Below are positions 1 to 9,251 of a DNA stretch of 64,000 nt, one piece after another (positions within the stretch are counted from its first letter, which is position 1; every line of letters begins with the position of its first letter). The notes beneath the pieces are model-generated. The model ran no database searches. It was not told the DNA's origin and was given only the letters and a program-made list of their open reading frames with translations. Both the position numbers and the translations under genes were made by a program. The stretch is from CAYSWV01 sp964434865 (GTDB taxonomy: Bacteria; Cyanobacteriota; Cyanobacteriia; Thermostichales; Thermostichaceae). The DNA is taken from NCBI GenBank assembly GCA_964434865.1, contig CAYSWV010000013.1, positions 1 to 64,000 of the forward strand, in the 5' to 3' direction.

Positions 1-375
1 CCCAACCCACCCACCCCCACAGATGCCTTTGCCACCAATGGCTTAGTTGATTTCCTCGCTTTAGATAACTCCACGTTCCTTGCTCTAGAACGAGCCTTCT
101 CAGTTGGAGTTGGGAACACCATCCGGTTGTATGAAGTTGATCTGAGTGGAGCCACAGATGTGAGTGAGTTAGATGTCTGGCCTGGATCAGCCGTTCCCGC
201 TCAGAAGCAGTTGTTGTTCGACTTTGATGATCTGGGCTTGACCCTAGACAATATTGAAGGGATTACCTTTGGGCCGCTTCTCCCTAACGGTCAGCGATCG
301 ATTCTGGTGGTCAGTGACAACAATTTTAATGTAGGCCAGTTCACTCAATTCCTTGTCTTCGGGATTGATTTCTAA
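1..375 (+). CDS. Phytase-like esterase domain protein, C-terminal fragment (5' end outside window)
   Basis: The frame is open from base 1 to the TAA at 373-375, so only about the last 124 residues are present and the true start lies upstream. The fragment contains FLALERAFSVG, IRLYEVDLSGATDVS, DFDDLGLTLDNIEGITFGP and SILVVSDNNF. This pattern is typical of the end of the esterase-like-activity-of-phytase family, beta-propeller proteins that are usually secreted or periplasmic and are often induced by phosphate or metal stress. The substrate cannot be inferred. A terminator follows at 426-448. A TTG at 127 could be mistaken for a start, but the homologous sequence continues upstream of it. Confidence 0.7.
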   Translation, partial: PNPPTPTDAFATNGLVDFLALDNSTFLALERAFSVGVGNTIRLYEVDLSGATDVSELDVWPGSAVPAQKQLLFDFDDLGLTLDNIEGITFGPLLPNGQRSILVVSDNNFNVGQFTQFLVFGIDF

Positions 376-425
376 CCTAGATCGGCGATAGTACCCAATC
401 ATGAGGTTTTAATTGGTTTAACAGT

Positions 426-448
426 AGGGCCCGCTAGGGCCTTTTTTT
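426..448 (+). terminator. Intrinsic terminator after the phytase-like gene
   Basis: GGCCC (428-432) and GGGCC (437-441) form a perfect 5-bp GC stem around a GCTA loop, followed at once by seven T (442-448). It ends the transcript of the phytase-like gene, 18 bases before the next start codon. Confidence 0.8.
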
Positions 449-465
449 CGGATCGAGGTAGCCTT

Positions 466-1782
466 ATGAATCCATCTGTCAACCACCTCCTGCTTTCTAT
501 CATTGAGTCCTTGGATTTTAAGTCCCTGTATGACTATGATCAACAGACTTGGATGTCATACCTCCCCAACCTGGATCTGTCTTTAATTGTTTTTCCTAAA
601 GACGGCCCTGTCATTTTTGGCAATATTATCGCGTCTCGAGACTATCCTAACGGTGTTGCCGCTACGTTTGATCCCAACACATTCAATGTGAACTCCATTC
701 GTTGGCGTCAAGATCAAGGACCTAGTGGCTGCTGGGATCAGGCTAGTTGGACGTATGAACAGTTTCTAGATTTGCTCCCAGGCCAGGCTGGATTAAACTT
801 TATTTCTCCTTACCCAGCCTCGTTATTTAAACTACTGATAGGTGTTGAAGTCATGATCTGGGTTGAATCGGGGCATCTCAGTCTCAACCAGATTGTCACC
901 TATTCGGATGCTCAGGCTCAAACTGAACGTCAGACCCTCCAAGTCTGGTTAGAAGCTATGTTACAGCTCAGTGATGATCGGGCTACCTTTGCTTTGATCC
1001 AGCAGTTACATCACCTGGGCGTCATCCAATCTCAGGAACAATACCCCCATCAGCCTTGTGAGCAGCGCTATCACCGCATTGAGGTCTACAATAAGCTCAA
1101 TCAACGCATGGCTGAGTTGGGTCTTTCAACCCTACAGGTGCACCAAACCCGAGCTTGTGACGGATCGTTTTACAATCAAGCGGGAGCAGGGGTTGGCCAC
1201 CTTCATATGACCTCATGGGATACAGCCCGGTTACTCTGGTTACTAGATCCGACAGCTCCTCCCCCACTCTGGACCCTACCAGATCCCCACTGGCTCTCCT
1301 CTAGTTCAAAACACTTTTTGATTGATCATTTACTGGGACAACAAGGGTTCCATGACACGCTGAGTACAACTGCGTTATGTGGCACCCCCTATGTAAGGCC
1401 AGGGATCCCAGCTTTAATGCCAGAGTGTTGGATCGCCCCTGATGGTAGTGTGGCCTTGAAAGATAATGAGTTAGTTCAAACTTATAGCCACAATGTCAGA
1501 CCTTGCAATGATCTCGCAGAGGTCACCTTTGCTCATAAAACAGGCTTGACGACTAATTATGCTAGTGATGCTGGTGTTGTGAAGGGTATCTCAGCCCGAG
1601 GGCATCATCGCCACTATATCATCAGCTTTTTTTCAAACTTGGGCTACCGTTACACGGATCATTGGATCTCTGGAGAACTCAAATACGCCTCTGGCTTTGA
1701 ACGGACCATCTGGTATCCCCAAGTGATTGCCGATTTAGGCCACCTTATTGATCAGGGGGTTAAACGTCTTTGGGGGGCTTGA
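466..1782 (+). CDS. Serine hydrolase, class A beta-lactamase-like fold
   Basis: This 438-residue protein has the three active-site elements of the penicillin-recognising serine hydrolase fold: S119-L-F-K122 in YPASLFK, an SDD element in LQLSDDRAT, and KTG in FAHKTGLT. The SxxK serine would be the acylated nucleophile. No clear signal peptide is visible. Many cyanobacteria carry such beta-lactamase-related proteins with unknown substrates, so real antibiotic hydrolysis should not be assumed. The ATG is preceded by a GAGG ribosome-binding site at good spacing. The 3' end overlaps the convergent phosphodiester glycosidase gene by about 31 bases. Confidence 0.75.
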   Translation: MNPSVNHLLLSIIESLDFKSLYDYDQQTWMSYLPNLDLSLIVFPKDGPVIFGNIIASRDYPNGVAATFDPNTFNVNSIRWRQDQGPSGCWDQASWTYEQFLDLLPGQAGLNFISPYPASLFKLLIGVEVMIWVESGHLSLNQIVTYSDAQAQTERQTLQVWLEAMLQLSDDRATFALIQQLHHLGVIQSQEQYPHQPCEQRYHRIEVYNKLNQRMAELGLSTLQVHQTRACDGSFYNQAGAGVGHLHMTSWDTARLLWLLDPTAPPPLWTLPDPHWLSSSSKHFLIDHLLGQQGFHDTLSTTALCGTPYVRPGIPALMPECWIAPDGSVALKDNELVQTYSHNVRPCNDLAEVTFAHKTGLTTNYASDAGVVKGISARGHHRHYIISFFSNLGYRYTDHWISGELKYASGFERTIWYPQVIADLGHLIDQGVKRLWGA

Positions 1783-2912
1783 AAGATCCCTAAACCATTA
1801 TGAACTCGGGGCTTCCATGAGGGAGTTGCAGGTAAATTTACCGTTGTTCCTTTGTAAACCAAAGAGGATGAGGAGCCACCATCTAAGTTCAAAGCTTCCC
1901 TGCAGCCTAGTTGTTGAGCCAATTGAGCCATCATTAACAGACTCACACCCGTCAGTTCTTGAGCTTGGCCTACCGTGATGAACAAGATCTCATTGACTGT
2001 GGTTTGGCAAATGGCGCTGCGAGCCGCTGTTTGAGATCGAAAACTAGGCTGAAACTGCTCTAATTCAGCATCCAACACAATCTGCCCTGCTTGTAACAGT
2101 AAAGGGCCGGCCCCAATCATATGGGGATAGCGTTCTAGTTCAACTGGATCAAGCTGGAGTGAAAGCGTGATCTGATCGCCTATATTTAAGCGGTAGACAT
2201 CATAGTTATTTGTTTGGAGGGAGCGACCCACTAGGAGATAGCCATCTGCAGGAATACCTCTCGTGAGTGATCCAGCTACTGCAGCTGGGTAGAGGGCCAC
2301 AATCCGATTTTGTCTCACTTCAATCACCGTTTCATCATCAGTCTGAGTGGTGTAGGTGGATCCCCAAACAGGTGTATACTGCGAAACTCCAGGTAAGACG
2401 TAAGCTGTATTGATCCCCATAAGATCCAACTGAGTCCCGCTGGATGTTTGAATGATCCCCTGAGAACGAGCTCGTTCAAACCGGAACTCACCGCTTGACG
2501 TCCAAGCCATCACACCACGACCTAAGACTGGACTTGAGATCCATTCTCCTTGCCAGCGGATAGCTCCAATAGGTTGCTGTGTCTTTCGATTAAAAAAGCC
2601 TGCATTGATAGCGGCAAGAACCCCTTGAGACCGCGCCGAATCTTCTAGTGCAGCTAATCCAACCAGTTGAGTCGGATCAGCCCAAAACGGCTTTAAATAC
2701 GACCCTAGATCAGAAGCTTTAAGTCTAACTATTGACATGGGAATGAAGCTCTGATCTATCACCATCTGTTGCTGTTCAAGGACTAGATCCAAATCTGAAG
2801 TTTCAGCTGAGGTTAAAGATCCCCAACTTAAAGTCAAGATCATCAGGGTTAGAGACCTAGCGATTTGAGCTATCCCATGAGGGCCATGACAAGATCGAGA
2901 GTGAGGTTGCAT
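1752..2912 (-). CDS. Phosphodiester glycosidase family protein (NAGPA/DUF2233-like), exported
   Basis: The protein contains AAINAGFFNRKTQQPIGA, GVMAW and near the C-terminus ALNLDGGSSSSLVYKG, the conserved blocks of the phosphodiester alpha-GlcNAcase/DUF2233 family. Bacterial members act on extracellular polysaccharide or cell-wall phosphodiesters, but the substrate here is unknown. A hydrophobic stretch (LTLMILTLSWGSLTSA) ending in a plausible signal-peptidase site suggests export. An in-frame ATG at 2993 would add 27 residues ahead of the signal. The ATG at 2912 is preferred because it places the hydrophobic core closer to the N-terminus. Neither start has a strong ribosome-binding site. 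Confidence 0.75.
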   Translation of the reverse strand: MQPHSRSCHGPHGIAQIARSLTLMILTLSWGSLTSAETSDLDLVLEQQQMVIDQSFIPMSIVRLKASDLGSYLKPFWADPTQLVGLAALEDSARSQGVLAAINAGFFNRKTQQPIGAIRWQGEWISSPVLGRGVMAWTSSGEFRFERARSQGIIQTSSGTQLDLMGINTAYVLPGVSQYTPVWGSTYTTQTDDETVIEVRQNRIVALYPAAVAGSLTRGIPADGYLLVGRSLQTNNYDVYRLNIGDQITLSLQLDPVELERYPHMIGAGPLLLQAGQIVLDAELEQFQPSFRSQTAARSAICQTTVNEILFITVGQAQELTGVSLLMMAQLAQQLGCREALNLDGGSSSSLVYKGTTVNLPATPSWKPRVHNGLGIFQAPQRRLTP

Positions 2913-2993
2913 AGGTCCAGTCTTTTGATAGCAGAGTATCTCTAAGGTGTTTGCCCTAGCATCTCTACTGTTAACGCTAGTATAGTAGCGCAT

Positions 2994-3344
2994 ACAAATT
3001 TCAAAGGATCAAGATTTCAATGATTAGCGATCAGTCTATTAAATTAATCATTCATTCTTTGGAGCGAGCTGTCTAGCTATCGAGATTGAATAGAAAACCA
3101 CTGCAAGACCCGTAGATTACGAGATTCTTAAGATCGCACTTTAGTAACCATTAGGTTCCTAAGAAACTCTTATTCTCAAGGAATACTTAGGCAAAGTGTA
3201 AAAATATCTAAAATCCGACCGATTTACTGGAGATTTTGTTAACGTTAAGTCGATAGGTGATCTAAACTATCAATCTGGAGTCAAGTCAGCTGTATTTAGG
3301 GGCTGGCTTGTTGACATGTAGACCTCATTAGCAGAGACAAACCG
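2994..3344. other. Intergenic region upstream of the nitrite/sulfite reductase gene
   Basis: About 350 AT-rich bases lie between divergent genes and must hold both promoters. I looked for an NtcA palindrome (GTA-N8-TAC) and found none. No RNA gene or repeat was recognised. Confidence 0.4.
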
Positions 3345-5687
3345 ATGACCGCTCAATCCCCTTTGACCTGGAAAGCCAAACTAGCTGATGTGATTCCGCC
3401 CCACATGGCCGATGAGATCGACACCTTCGAAAATCAAATGGAACTACGACGGCAAGGGAAAATTGAAGAAAAAGTCTTTGCCGAACTCCGCTTAAGGCGT
3501 GGAGCTTATGGGCAGCGCTATGACAATGGGTTTCGACATGATGGGGTGGCCTCCCAAGTCATCCCCTTTCCGAATCCAGATCTGGTGAAAGGTCCCGATA
3601 CCAAGTGGGAAGCTCCAGGTATGCAACGAATTAAACATCCCTATGGCGGACTCACAGCCGATCAGATGGAAGTTTTGGCCGATGTAGCTGAAGAATATTC
3701 CGATACCATCTTGCACATCACCACTCGTCAAGATATTCAACTCCATTTTATTGCTCTAGATGACACACCTGATATGCACCGCCGCCTTGCTGCTGTGGGG
3801 ATTACAACCCGAGAAGCGTGTGGAAACTCCGTTCGCAATGTGACGGCCTGCCCCCTAGCCGGGATCTGTCATGATGAAACCTTTGATGTGACAGGGTATG
3901 CCCAAGAGCTGGCCACTTACTTTTTGGGCCATCGAGATGTGCAAGACTTTGGGCGTAAATTTAAAGTCGCCTTTTCAGGTTGTAAACATCATCCCTGCGG
4001 TCTCACCTCGATGCACGATCTAGGTCTGATCGCCACAAAGAAGGTGGTGGATGGGCAAGAGCGTTATGGCTTTGAAATGGTTGTGGGTGGTGGCCTGGGC
4101 GCCGTACCCCATTTAGCCAAGCTATTTGATGAGTTTGTGCCCCCTGAAGAGTTGTTGCCTTTGTCTCAAGCTATAGCTCGGGTTTATGCCCGCTTAGGCG
4201 AAAAGAAAAATCGGAATAAAGCTCGGATCAAGTTTTTAGTGGCCAAGTTGGGTATTGAAGAGTTTCGCCGGTTGGTCTTAGAAGAACGAGCCTCCTTAGA
4301 CCCCGATCCCAATTGGACCCAGTGGTTATCAGCGATTTCCTCCTATGAGGAGTCAGGCCTTCCCGAACCTGTGACAGTGGGACAAGTGATCGATCTAGGC
4401 GATGATCAAGAGGGCTTTGAAAACTGGAAGTCAACTAACCTGTATCCACAGCGGCAGTCTGGCTTTTATGCGGTAACCTTAGCGCTACCGTTAGGTGATA
4501 TTACCTCTCAGCAATGTCGCCAATTGGCTAGTCTGGTGCGCCGTTTTACGCGTGACACCATCCGTACCACAGTGGAACAAAACCTGTTGATTCGTTGGAT
4601 CCATGAAGCTGATTTACCAGCCCTGTATTTAGAGTTAAAAGCGATCAATCTGCATACCCCCGGCGCCCAGACTATTGTAGATGTGACTGCCTGCCCAGGG
4701 ACTGACACTTGCAAACTTGGCATTTCGAGTTCCCGGGGATTAGCAGCTGAGCTACGGCAACGGCTAGCCCTTAAAGGTTGGCAGTATGAAGAAGCCGTTA
4801 AAGATATTCACATCAAGATCAGTGGCTGCTTTAACTCCTGTTCTCAACATACGGTAGCTGAAATTGGCTTTTATGGTAATAGTCGGGTTGTTAATCAGCG
4901 ACGGGTGCCGCACTTCCATCTCATCCTCGGGGGCGAATGGACTAACAATGCTGCTCACTATGGCCAGTCACTTGGGGTGGTGCCATCAAAGCGGATCCCA
5001 GATGTGGTGGACTTTTTAGTGGATATGTATCTCAAGCACAAGCATAATGGCGAGACCTTTTCTGAGTTTGTGCATCGGGTGGGTCGCAAATCTATCAAAG
5101 ATCAGATCAAGCCCTTCACCGAGATTCCGAGCTATGACGTTGATAAGACCTTGTACACCGATTGGGGTGATGCGCGCGAGTATACCATTGGTGATATTGG
5201 CATTGGGGAATGTGCTGGTGAGGTTGTGACCCTAACCGACTTTGGGGTGGCTGTAGCTGAGAGTCTTCACTTTGATGCCACAGTGTTGTTAGAAGAACCC
5301 TCCGATAATGGCAATATTCAAAAGGCTGCTGATAAAGCCTATGAGTCTATGATCAGTGCAGCTCAGGCTCTGCTCAAGCTCCAAAATATTGACATCCCTA
5401 ACGATCCTGATGTGATTGTTCAAGATTTTCGGGCTTACTTCTACGATACCGAGTTATTCTTTGATCCCTTTGCCAAAGGCAAGTTTGCCAATTACTTGTT
5501 TAAAGCCCATGAAGAGCGTCAGCAACCGTCTTCTCGAGATCAGGCCATGCAATTGATTGAAGAAGCTCGGTTATTTATTGAAGCGGCTTATGAGTGCTAT
5601 GTCCGAATGGCTCAGATCGGGATCACAAATCCCTCTAGCTTTGGCCGCTGGTTGCAGGATCGTGATGTGTTAGGGGTGCGGGCCTAA
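3345..5687 (+). CDS. Nitrite/sulfite reductase (siroheme, 4Fe-4S) with extra C-terminal domain
   Basis: This 780-residue protein is a two-repeat siroheme reductase. Its second half has the siroheme/4Fe-4S cysteines C450-X5-C456 (ACPGTDTCK) and C495-X3-C499 (GCFNSCS). Such enzymes catalyse six-electron reduction of nitrite to ammonia or sulfite to sulfide. Which substrate is used cannot be read from the motifs. It is clearly longer than typical cyanobacterial NirA (about 510 residues) or ferredoxin Sir (about 640). The extra length is a helical C-terminal domain (about 630-780) resembling the HEPN-type domain of some bacterial nitrite/sulfite reductases. The first half also has paired cysteines (C169/C175 and C213/C218). 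It heads a cluster with an unrecognised gene and an Rrf2 regulator. Confidence 0.85.
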   Translation: MTAQSPLTWKAKLADVIPPHMADEIDTFENQMELRRQGKIEEKVFAELRLRRGAYGQRYDNGFRHDGVASQVIPFPNPDLVKGPDTKWEAPGMQRIKHPYGGLTADQMEVLADVAEEYSDTILHITTRQDIQLHFIALDDTPDMHRRLAAVGITTREACGNSVRNVTACPLAGICHDETFDVTGYAQELATYFLGHRDVQDFGRKFKVAFSGCKHHPCGLTSMHDLGLIATKKVVDGQERYGFEMVVGGGLGAVPHLAKLFDEFVPPEELLPLSQAIARVYARLGEKKNRNKARIKFLVAKLGIEEFRRLVLEERASLDPDPNWTQWLSAISSYEESGLPEPVTVGQVIDLGDDQEGFENWKSTNLYPQRQSGFYAVTLALPLGDITSQQCRQLASLVRRFTRDTIRTTVEQNLLIRWIHEADLPALYLELKAINLHTPGAQTIVDVTACPGTDTCKLGISSSRGLAAELRQRLALKGWQYEEAVKDIHIKISGCFNSCSQHTVAEIGFYGNSRVVNQRRVPHFHLILGGEWTNNAAHYGQSLGVVPSKRIPDVVDFLVDMYLKHKHNGETFSEFVHRVGRKSIKDQIKPFTEIPSYDVDKTLYTDWGDAREYTIGDIGIGECAGEVVTLTDFGVAVAESLHFDATVLLEEPSDNGNIQKAADKAYESMISAAQALLKLQNIDIPNDPDVIVQDFRAYFYDTELFFDPFAKGKFANYLFKAHEERQQPSSRDQAMQLIEEARLFIEAAYECYVRMAQIGITNPSSFGRWLQDRDVLGVRA

Positions 5688-5777
5688 GCCCTGGCTCTCT
5701 ATTATCAATCTGGGGGGATAGCTTGTGATCTCCCTAGATCTGTCTGCTCAAGCTTATAACTGTAAACGTTTGGAAAA

Positions 5778-6356
5778 ATGATCATGGATGTTGAACGGTT
5801 CTGTATTAAGTTCTTCCCACGTGGCGATGTCAAGATTGAAGATGAAGCAATTTTTATTCCTATCTTTCATGAGTGGATCCGTTTGAAATCACTCAAGGGT
5901 ACGTTGTTGGATGTTGCTGACTATCGCCATGTTCCTGATGGCCCAGGTGTGATGTTAGTAACCCATGAAATTAATTACGCGATGGATCATACCGACGGTC
6001 AGTTTGGCTTGTATGCTCAGCGCAAATTAGGACCTGAACCCACCCACAAAGATCGGATTTTGAGCTTAGTGCGAGCTACTGCGACCTTTGGTGCTTTACT
6101 TGAGCGTGATCCACGGATAGCTGGCCACTTCGTGTTAGAGGGTGGCACTTTTCATTACATGGCCAACGATCGGTTGCAGTTGCCCAACACCGATGAAGCC
6201 TTTATGGTCATTCAAGCAGATTTAGAAGCAGCTGCAGCTGATCTGTTTCCTGGCCAATCGGTTGCTATAACCCGGCTGGCTAATGATCCACGGTCGCGGT
6301 TAACTGCCGTTCTCCAAGTTGAGGGACAGGTGGATATCAATACCCTAGCGGCTTGA
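5778..6356 (+). CDS. Conserved protein of unknown function next to the nitrite/sulfite reductase
   Basis: I do not recognise this 192-residue soluble protein. It has no signal peptide, membrane segment or cysteine cluster (only one Cys, near the N-terminus). The middle section (HEINYAMDHTDGQFGLYAQ) looks conserved-protein-like, with alternating strands and helices. It starts 90 bases after the reductase stop on the same strand and is probably co-transcribed, which suggests an accessory role such as assembly or electron delivery. That role is inference from position only. The first two ATGs (5778 and 5784) cannot be separated. Confidence 0.6.
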   Translation: MIMDVERFCIKFFPRGDVKIEDEAIFIPIFHEWIRLKSLKGTLLDVADYRHVPDGPGVMLVTHEINYAMDHTDGQFGLYAQRKLGPEPTHKDRILSLVRATATFGALLERDPRIAGHFVLEGGTFHYMANDRLQLPNTDEAFMVIQADLEAAAADLFPGQSVAITRLANDPRSRLTAVLQVEGQVDINTLAA

Positions 6357-6423
6357 TCTAATGGCTGGACGTTAATGAGTGAATTGACTACCTGGAGATC
6401 TGTGCTGTTGCGAATGAACGATT

Positions 6424-6852
6424 GTGGAACTGTCAAACAAATGTGAGTATGTCCTACTAGCTCTGTTTGAGTTAGCCGAAAACTACAGCAGTGGTAAGCC
6501 AGTCCAATTGAGACAATTAGCCAAACACCAATCCATTCCTTATCGTTATTTGGAGCAGTTAGTCGCTATCTTACGGCGAGCAGGTTTGGTTCAAAGTCAT
6601 CGAGGCGTTAAGGGGGGCTACTCTCTCACTCGAGATCCCTCTCTAATCACTATTTTAGAAATTATTCACTGTATGGAGGGCCACTCAACCCAATCACCTA
6701 AATCTCACTCTATGGAATCAAGGGTCATTCAGGACATGTGGTCTGAAGCTCAGCAAGCCGCCTTTGCCATCCTGGGCCGATACACCTTACAAGATCTAGT
6801 GGATAAACGGAATCTTAAACAACTTAATAATAATGTGATGTACTACATTTAG
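6424..6852 (+). CDS. Rrf2-family transcriptional regulator without an Fe-S cysteine triad
   Basis: The 142-residue protein starts with the Rrf2 signature (MELSNKCEYVLLALFELA) and has a winged-helix core (IPYRYLEQLVAILRRAGL, then HRGVKGGYSLTRDP). GTG at 6424 is chosen because it gives the canonical family N-terminus. The three clustered cysteines that bind Fe-S in IscR-type members are absent: Cys7 and one Cys in the helix after the wing are the only ones. Cyanobacterial Rrf2 proteins often control sulfur or cysteine genes, which suits the adjacent siroheme reductase. The link is contextual. Confidence 0.8.
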   Translation: MELSNKCEYVLLALFELAENYSSGKPVQLRQLAKHQSIPYRYLEQLVAILRRAGLVQSHRGVKGGYSLTRDPSLITILEIIHCMEGHSTQSPKSHSMESRVIQDMWSEAQQAAFAILGRYTLQDLVDKRNLKQLNNNVMYYI

Positions 6853-6967
6853 TCAGAGAGGCTGGGGCTTAAACTCCAGATGTAAATTTGTCGTGGACTA
6901 GGGCTTAGTTTAAGATCGATTACGTGTAGGCTCAACATGTACTGGGAATCATCGTAGAGGCAAAACC

Positions 6968-8374
6968 ATGAGCGAAGCCAACAATGTCCCGACCAGTTTC
7001 ACCGGCGCTGATGATTGGACACCTCCTCCTCCTCCTGTGATCAAGCGACCACAAAGCCAAGGTCCACCGTCCACTCAATCTGATTTGAAAGTTCCTCCGC
7101 CTCCAACCGGACGGATGGCTCCACCTCCCCCTTTAGAAAAGACAGCTGTTGATTTAGGTCCTCCAGGTCAGGCTACAATGGCTCCACCTCGACCGCCTCG
7201 TACTGCTGCACCCGCGCCACCGCAAGCACCGATGGGTCGAGCACCCGGTCGGCCACCGATGGGTCGGAGTGCTACCCCTAGCCGAACTCAAGCGGCCACT
7301 CCTAGAGCTAATTACCCATCTCTGCGTGATCTGGTCCAAGAAGCGTTTGATAATGGATACTCTGATATTCACTTAGGTGTGGGGGAAACGCCACGCTTCC
7401 GCGATCGGGGTCAAATGGTCGTCACCAATCACCCGGTCACAACGACAGAAATGTTCTATGACTGGTTACGTGAAAGTTTACCTGAAAGCCAGATACGGCA
7501 ATTTGAAGAAAGTTTAGAGCTTGATACAGCTGTTCAATATGAAGGTCTGACCCGCTGCCGAGTTAACTGCTTTGTGACCCTGCTAGGCCCAGCGATCGTG
7601 ATGCGACTGATTCCGATCAAGATCTTAACGTTAGAGCAACTCCGTGCTCCAGATGTCCTCCGTCGCATCTCAGAAGAGCATAAAGGCATGGTTCTCATTA
7701 CTGGACCAACTGGATCAGGTAAGTCAACTACCTTGGCTGCCATGATCGACTACTTGAACACCAATTACCCCAAGCATATTATTTCAATTGAAGATCCGAT
7801 TGAATTTGTGCACAAGAGTAAAAAGTCGATGATCCGACAGCGGGAAGTTGGTATTCATACACTAGAATTTTCAAATGCACTTAAAGCCTCTTTGCGGGAA
7901 GATCCAGATGTGATTCTGATTGGGGAGATGCGAGATCGAGAAACAGTGGATACAGCGATCAAAGCAGCCCAAACCGGTCACTTAGTCTTTGGAACCCTAC
8001 ACACCAACAGTGCTGTCAAGACGATCGAGCGTTTGCTAGGTATTTACCGACCTGAAGAACAGCCACCCATGAGAATGCAGTTAGCTGAAACGCTAGTGGG
8101 CATTGTGGCTCAAACTCTGGTTAGGACCACTGATGGGAAGAGAGCTGCAGCCCACGAGATCATGAAGAATACAGATGCTATTCGAGATTATATCCACCGG
8201 GGCGCTGTAGATGAAATTGAAGAGCTGATCCAAGGAGATAGCTTTGAAGGTATGCAAACCATGAACCAGGCCTTGTTTGGCCTATACCAAGAAGGTCGGA
8301 TTACAGAAGAAACCGCAATGGCTTCCTCTCCTCGACCTAATGAGATGGCCCAGTGGTTACGAGGTCGGATCTAA
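6968..8374 (+). CDS. pilT: Type IV pilus retraction ATPase PilT
   Basis: This cytoplasmic hexameric ATPase powers pilus retraction, hence twitching or phototactic motility and DNA uptake. Visible motifs are Walker A (GPTGSGKST), the Asp box (ISIEDPIEF), Walker B (DVILIGEMRDRET) and the His box (GHLVFGTLHTNSA). The first ~115 residues are a proline-rich extension (PPPPPVIKRP and similar) not found in proteobacterial PilT but common in cyanobacteria. Cyanobacteria often carry two PilT paralogues, and I cannot say which this is. The gene is followed by a hairpin terminator. A taxis cluster that would control pili lies at 33-46 kb. Confidence 0.9.
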   Translation: MSEANNVPTSFTGADDWTPPPPPVIKRPQSQGPPSTQSDLKVPPPPTGRMAPPPPLEKTAVDLGPPGQATMAPPRPPRTAAPAPPQAPMGRAPGRPPMGRSATPSRTQAATPRANYPSLRDLVQEAFDNGYSDIHLGVGETPRFRDRGQMVVTNHPVTTTEMFYDWLRESLPESQIRQFEESLELDTAVQYEGLTRCRVNCFVTLLGPAIVMRLIPIKILTLEQLRAPDVLRRISEEHKGMVLITGPTGSGKSTTLAAMIDYLNTNYPKHIISIEDPIEFVHKSKKSMIRQREVGIHTLEFSNALKASLREDPDVILIGEMRDRETVDTAIKAAQTGHLVFGTLHTNSAVKTIERLLGIYRPEEQPPMRMQLAETLVGIVAQTLVRTTDGKRAAAHEIMKNTDAIRDYIHRGAVDEIEELIQGDSFEGMQTMNQALFGLYQEGRITEETAMASSPRPNEMAQWLRGRI

Positions 8375-8429
8375 CCTCAGCTGATCAGACACAAGAGTTG
8401 AGCGAACTCAGACCCTGCTCTACACTAAT

Positions 8430-8462
8430 AAGGTGGCCTCTCTTGGGGCTGCCTTCATTTTA
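8430..8462 (+). terminator. Hairpin terminator after pilT
   Basis: AAGGTGGCC (8430-8438) pairs with GGCTGCCTT (8447-8455) as a 9-bp stem with two G-T wobbles and an 8-base loop, followed by CATTTTATA. The T run is short, so termination may be partial. Confidence 0.5.
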
Positions 8463-8536
8463 TAAATGGATCCGATCGGGATCATCATGATCAGAACTCA
8501 ATCATTTCACATCTTTTAGGAAGCAGGAGATAAACT

Positions 8537-9022
8537 GTGAGCGTGATCAACCAAGTCCTTGAAGTGGCCGATGATGAATTGCGGTATCCCTCAACAGGGG
8601 AACTGGAATCGGTCAAGGATTACATGGCTAGTGGCCTCCGCCGACTCCAGATTGCTCAGGTACTGACTGACAACAACAAGCGGATCATTGACGAGGCCCA
8701 AAAGCAACTGTTTGCCAAGTACCCTGACTACGTAAGACCTGGTGGTAATGCCTACGGCAACAAACGTTATAACCAGTGTCTACGTGATTACGATTGGTAC
8801 CTACGACTTGTCACTTATGGCATCATTGCGGGTACCAAAGAACCGATCGAGTCTATTGGCTTGATTGGGGTCCGCGAAATGTACAATTCCTTGAATGTCC
8901 CCATTGCTGGCATGATTGATGCAATCCGGTTTATGAAAGAGGCTGCACTGGCTCTATTGGATACTGAATCAGCTGCCGAAGCCTCTGGCTATTTTGATTA
9001 TGTCATCAACGCTATGGCTTAA
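8537..9022 (+). CDS. apcD: Allophycocyanin alpha-B subunit (ApcD), phycobilisome terminal emitter
   Basis: The 161-residue phycobiliprotein carries the bilin-attachment Cys81 in NQCLRDYDWYLR and the chromophore-pocket segment IIAGTKEPIESIGLIGVREMYNS, written here as two overlapping parts of one block: IIAGTKEPIES and LIGVREMYNS. Its N-terminus (MSVINQV...ADDELRYPS) and DYDWYLR match ApcD rather than ApcA (RDLDYYLR). ApcD is a minor core subunit that absorbs at long wavelength and passes energy to photosystems, notably photosystem I. It is monocistronic here, as is usual for apcD, with pilT upstream and a divergent-domain GST downstream on the other strand. A weak ribosome-binding site (AGGAAGCAGGAG) precedes the GTG start. 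Confidence 0.88.
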   Translation: MSVINQVLEVADDELRYPSTGELESVKDYMASGLRRLQIAQVLTDNNKRIIDEAQKQLFAKYPDYVRPGGNAYGNKRYNQCLRDYDWYLRLVTYGIIAGTKEPIESIGLIGVREMYNSLNVPIAGMIDAIRFMKEAALALLDTESAAEASGYFDYVINAMA

Positions 9023-9064
9023 ACTCAAACAGATCCCACTCCCTAATCTTGATCTGAGTTTGCC
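9022..9064 (+). terminator. Possible imperfect hairpin terminator after apcD
   Basis: AAACTC...CAGATC just after the stop can pair with GATCTGAGTTT about 20 bases later, with a 4-base bulge. There is no long T run, so this is only a candidate. Confidence 0.3.
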
Positions 9065-9251
9065 TAGCCCGTAGATCCAAACCCAAGTAAGTGACGGATT
9101 AACCCCAAAACTCGATGCCTTGAGTTGAGATAGGTTGACGAACTTCAAATATCTGCTCAAGGCATGCTCAGATTCTCCAATAGAGTTGTTACCCAATAGA
9201 TCCATAAGGCACAAGCTCACCTTTATTTGAACTTCTAATTGATCTTAGGTT

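Noticed and set aside
466..1782. Antibiotic-resistance beta-lactamase
   Set aside because: SxxK, SDD and KTG show the fold, but there is no signal peptide and the protein is much longer than secreted class A enzymes, so a resistance role is not supported.
2994..3344. NtcA site upstream of the nitrite/sulfite reductase
   Set aside because: No GTA-N8-TAC sequence exists in this stretch; the nearest candidates have wrong spacing.
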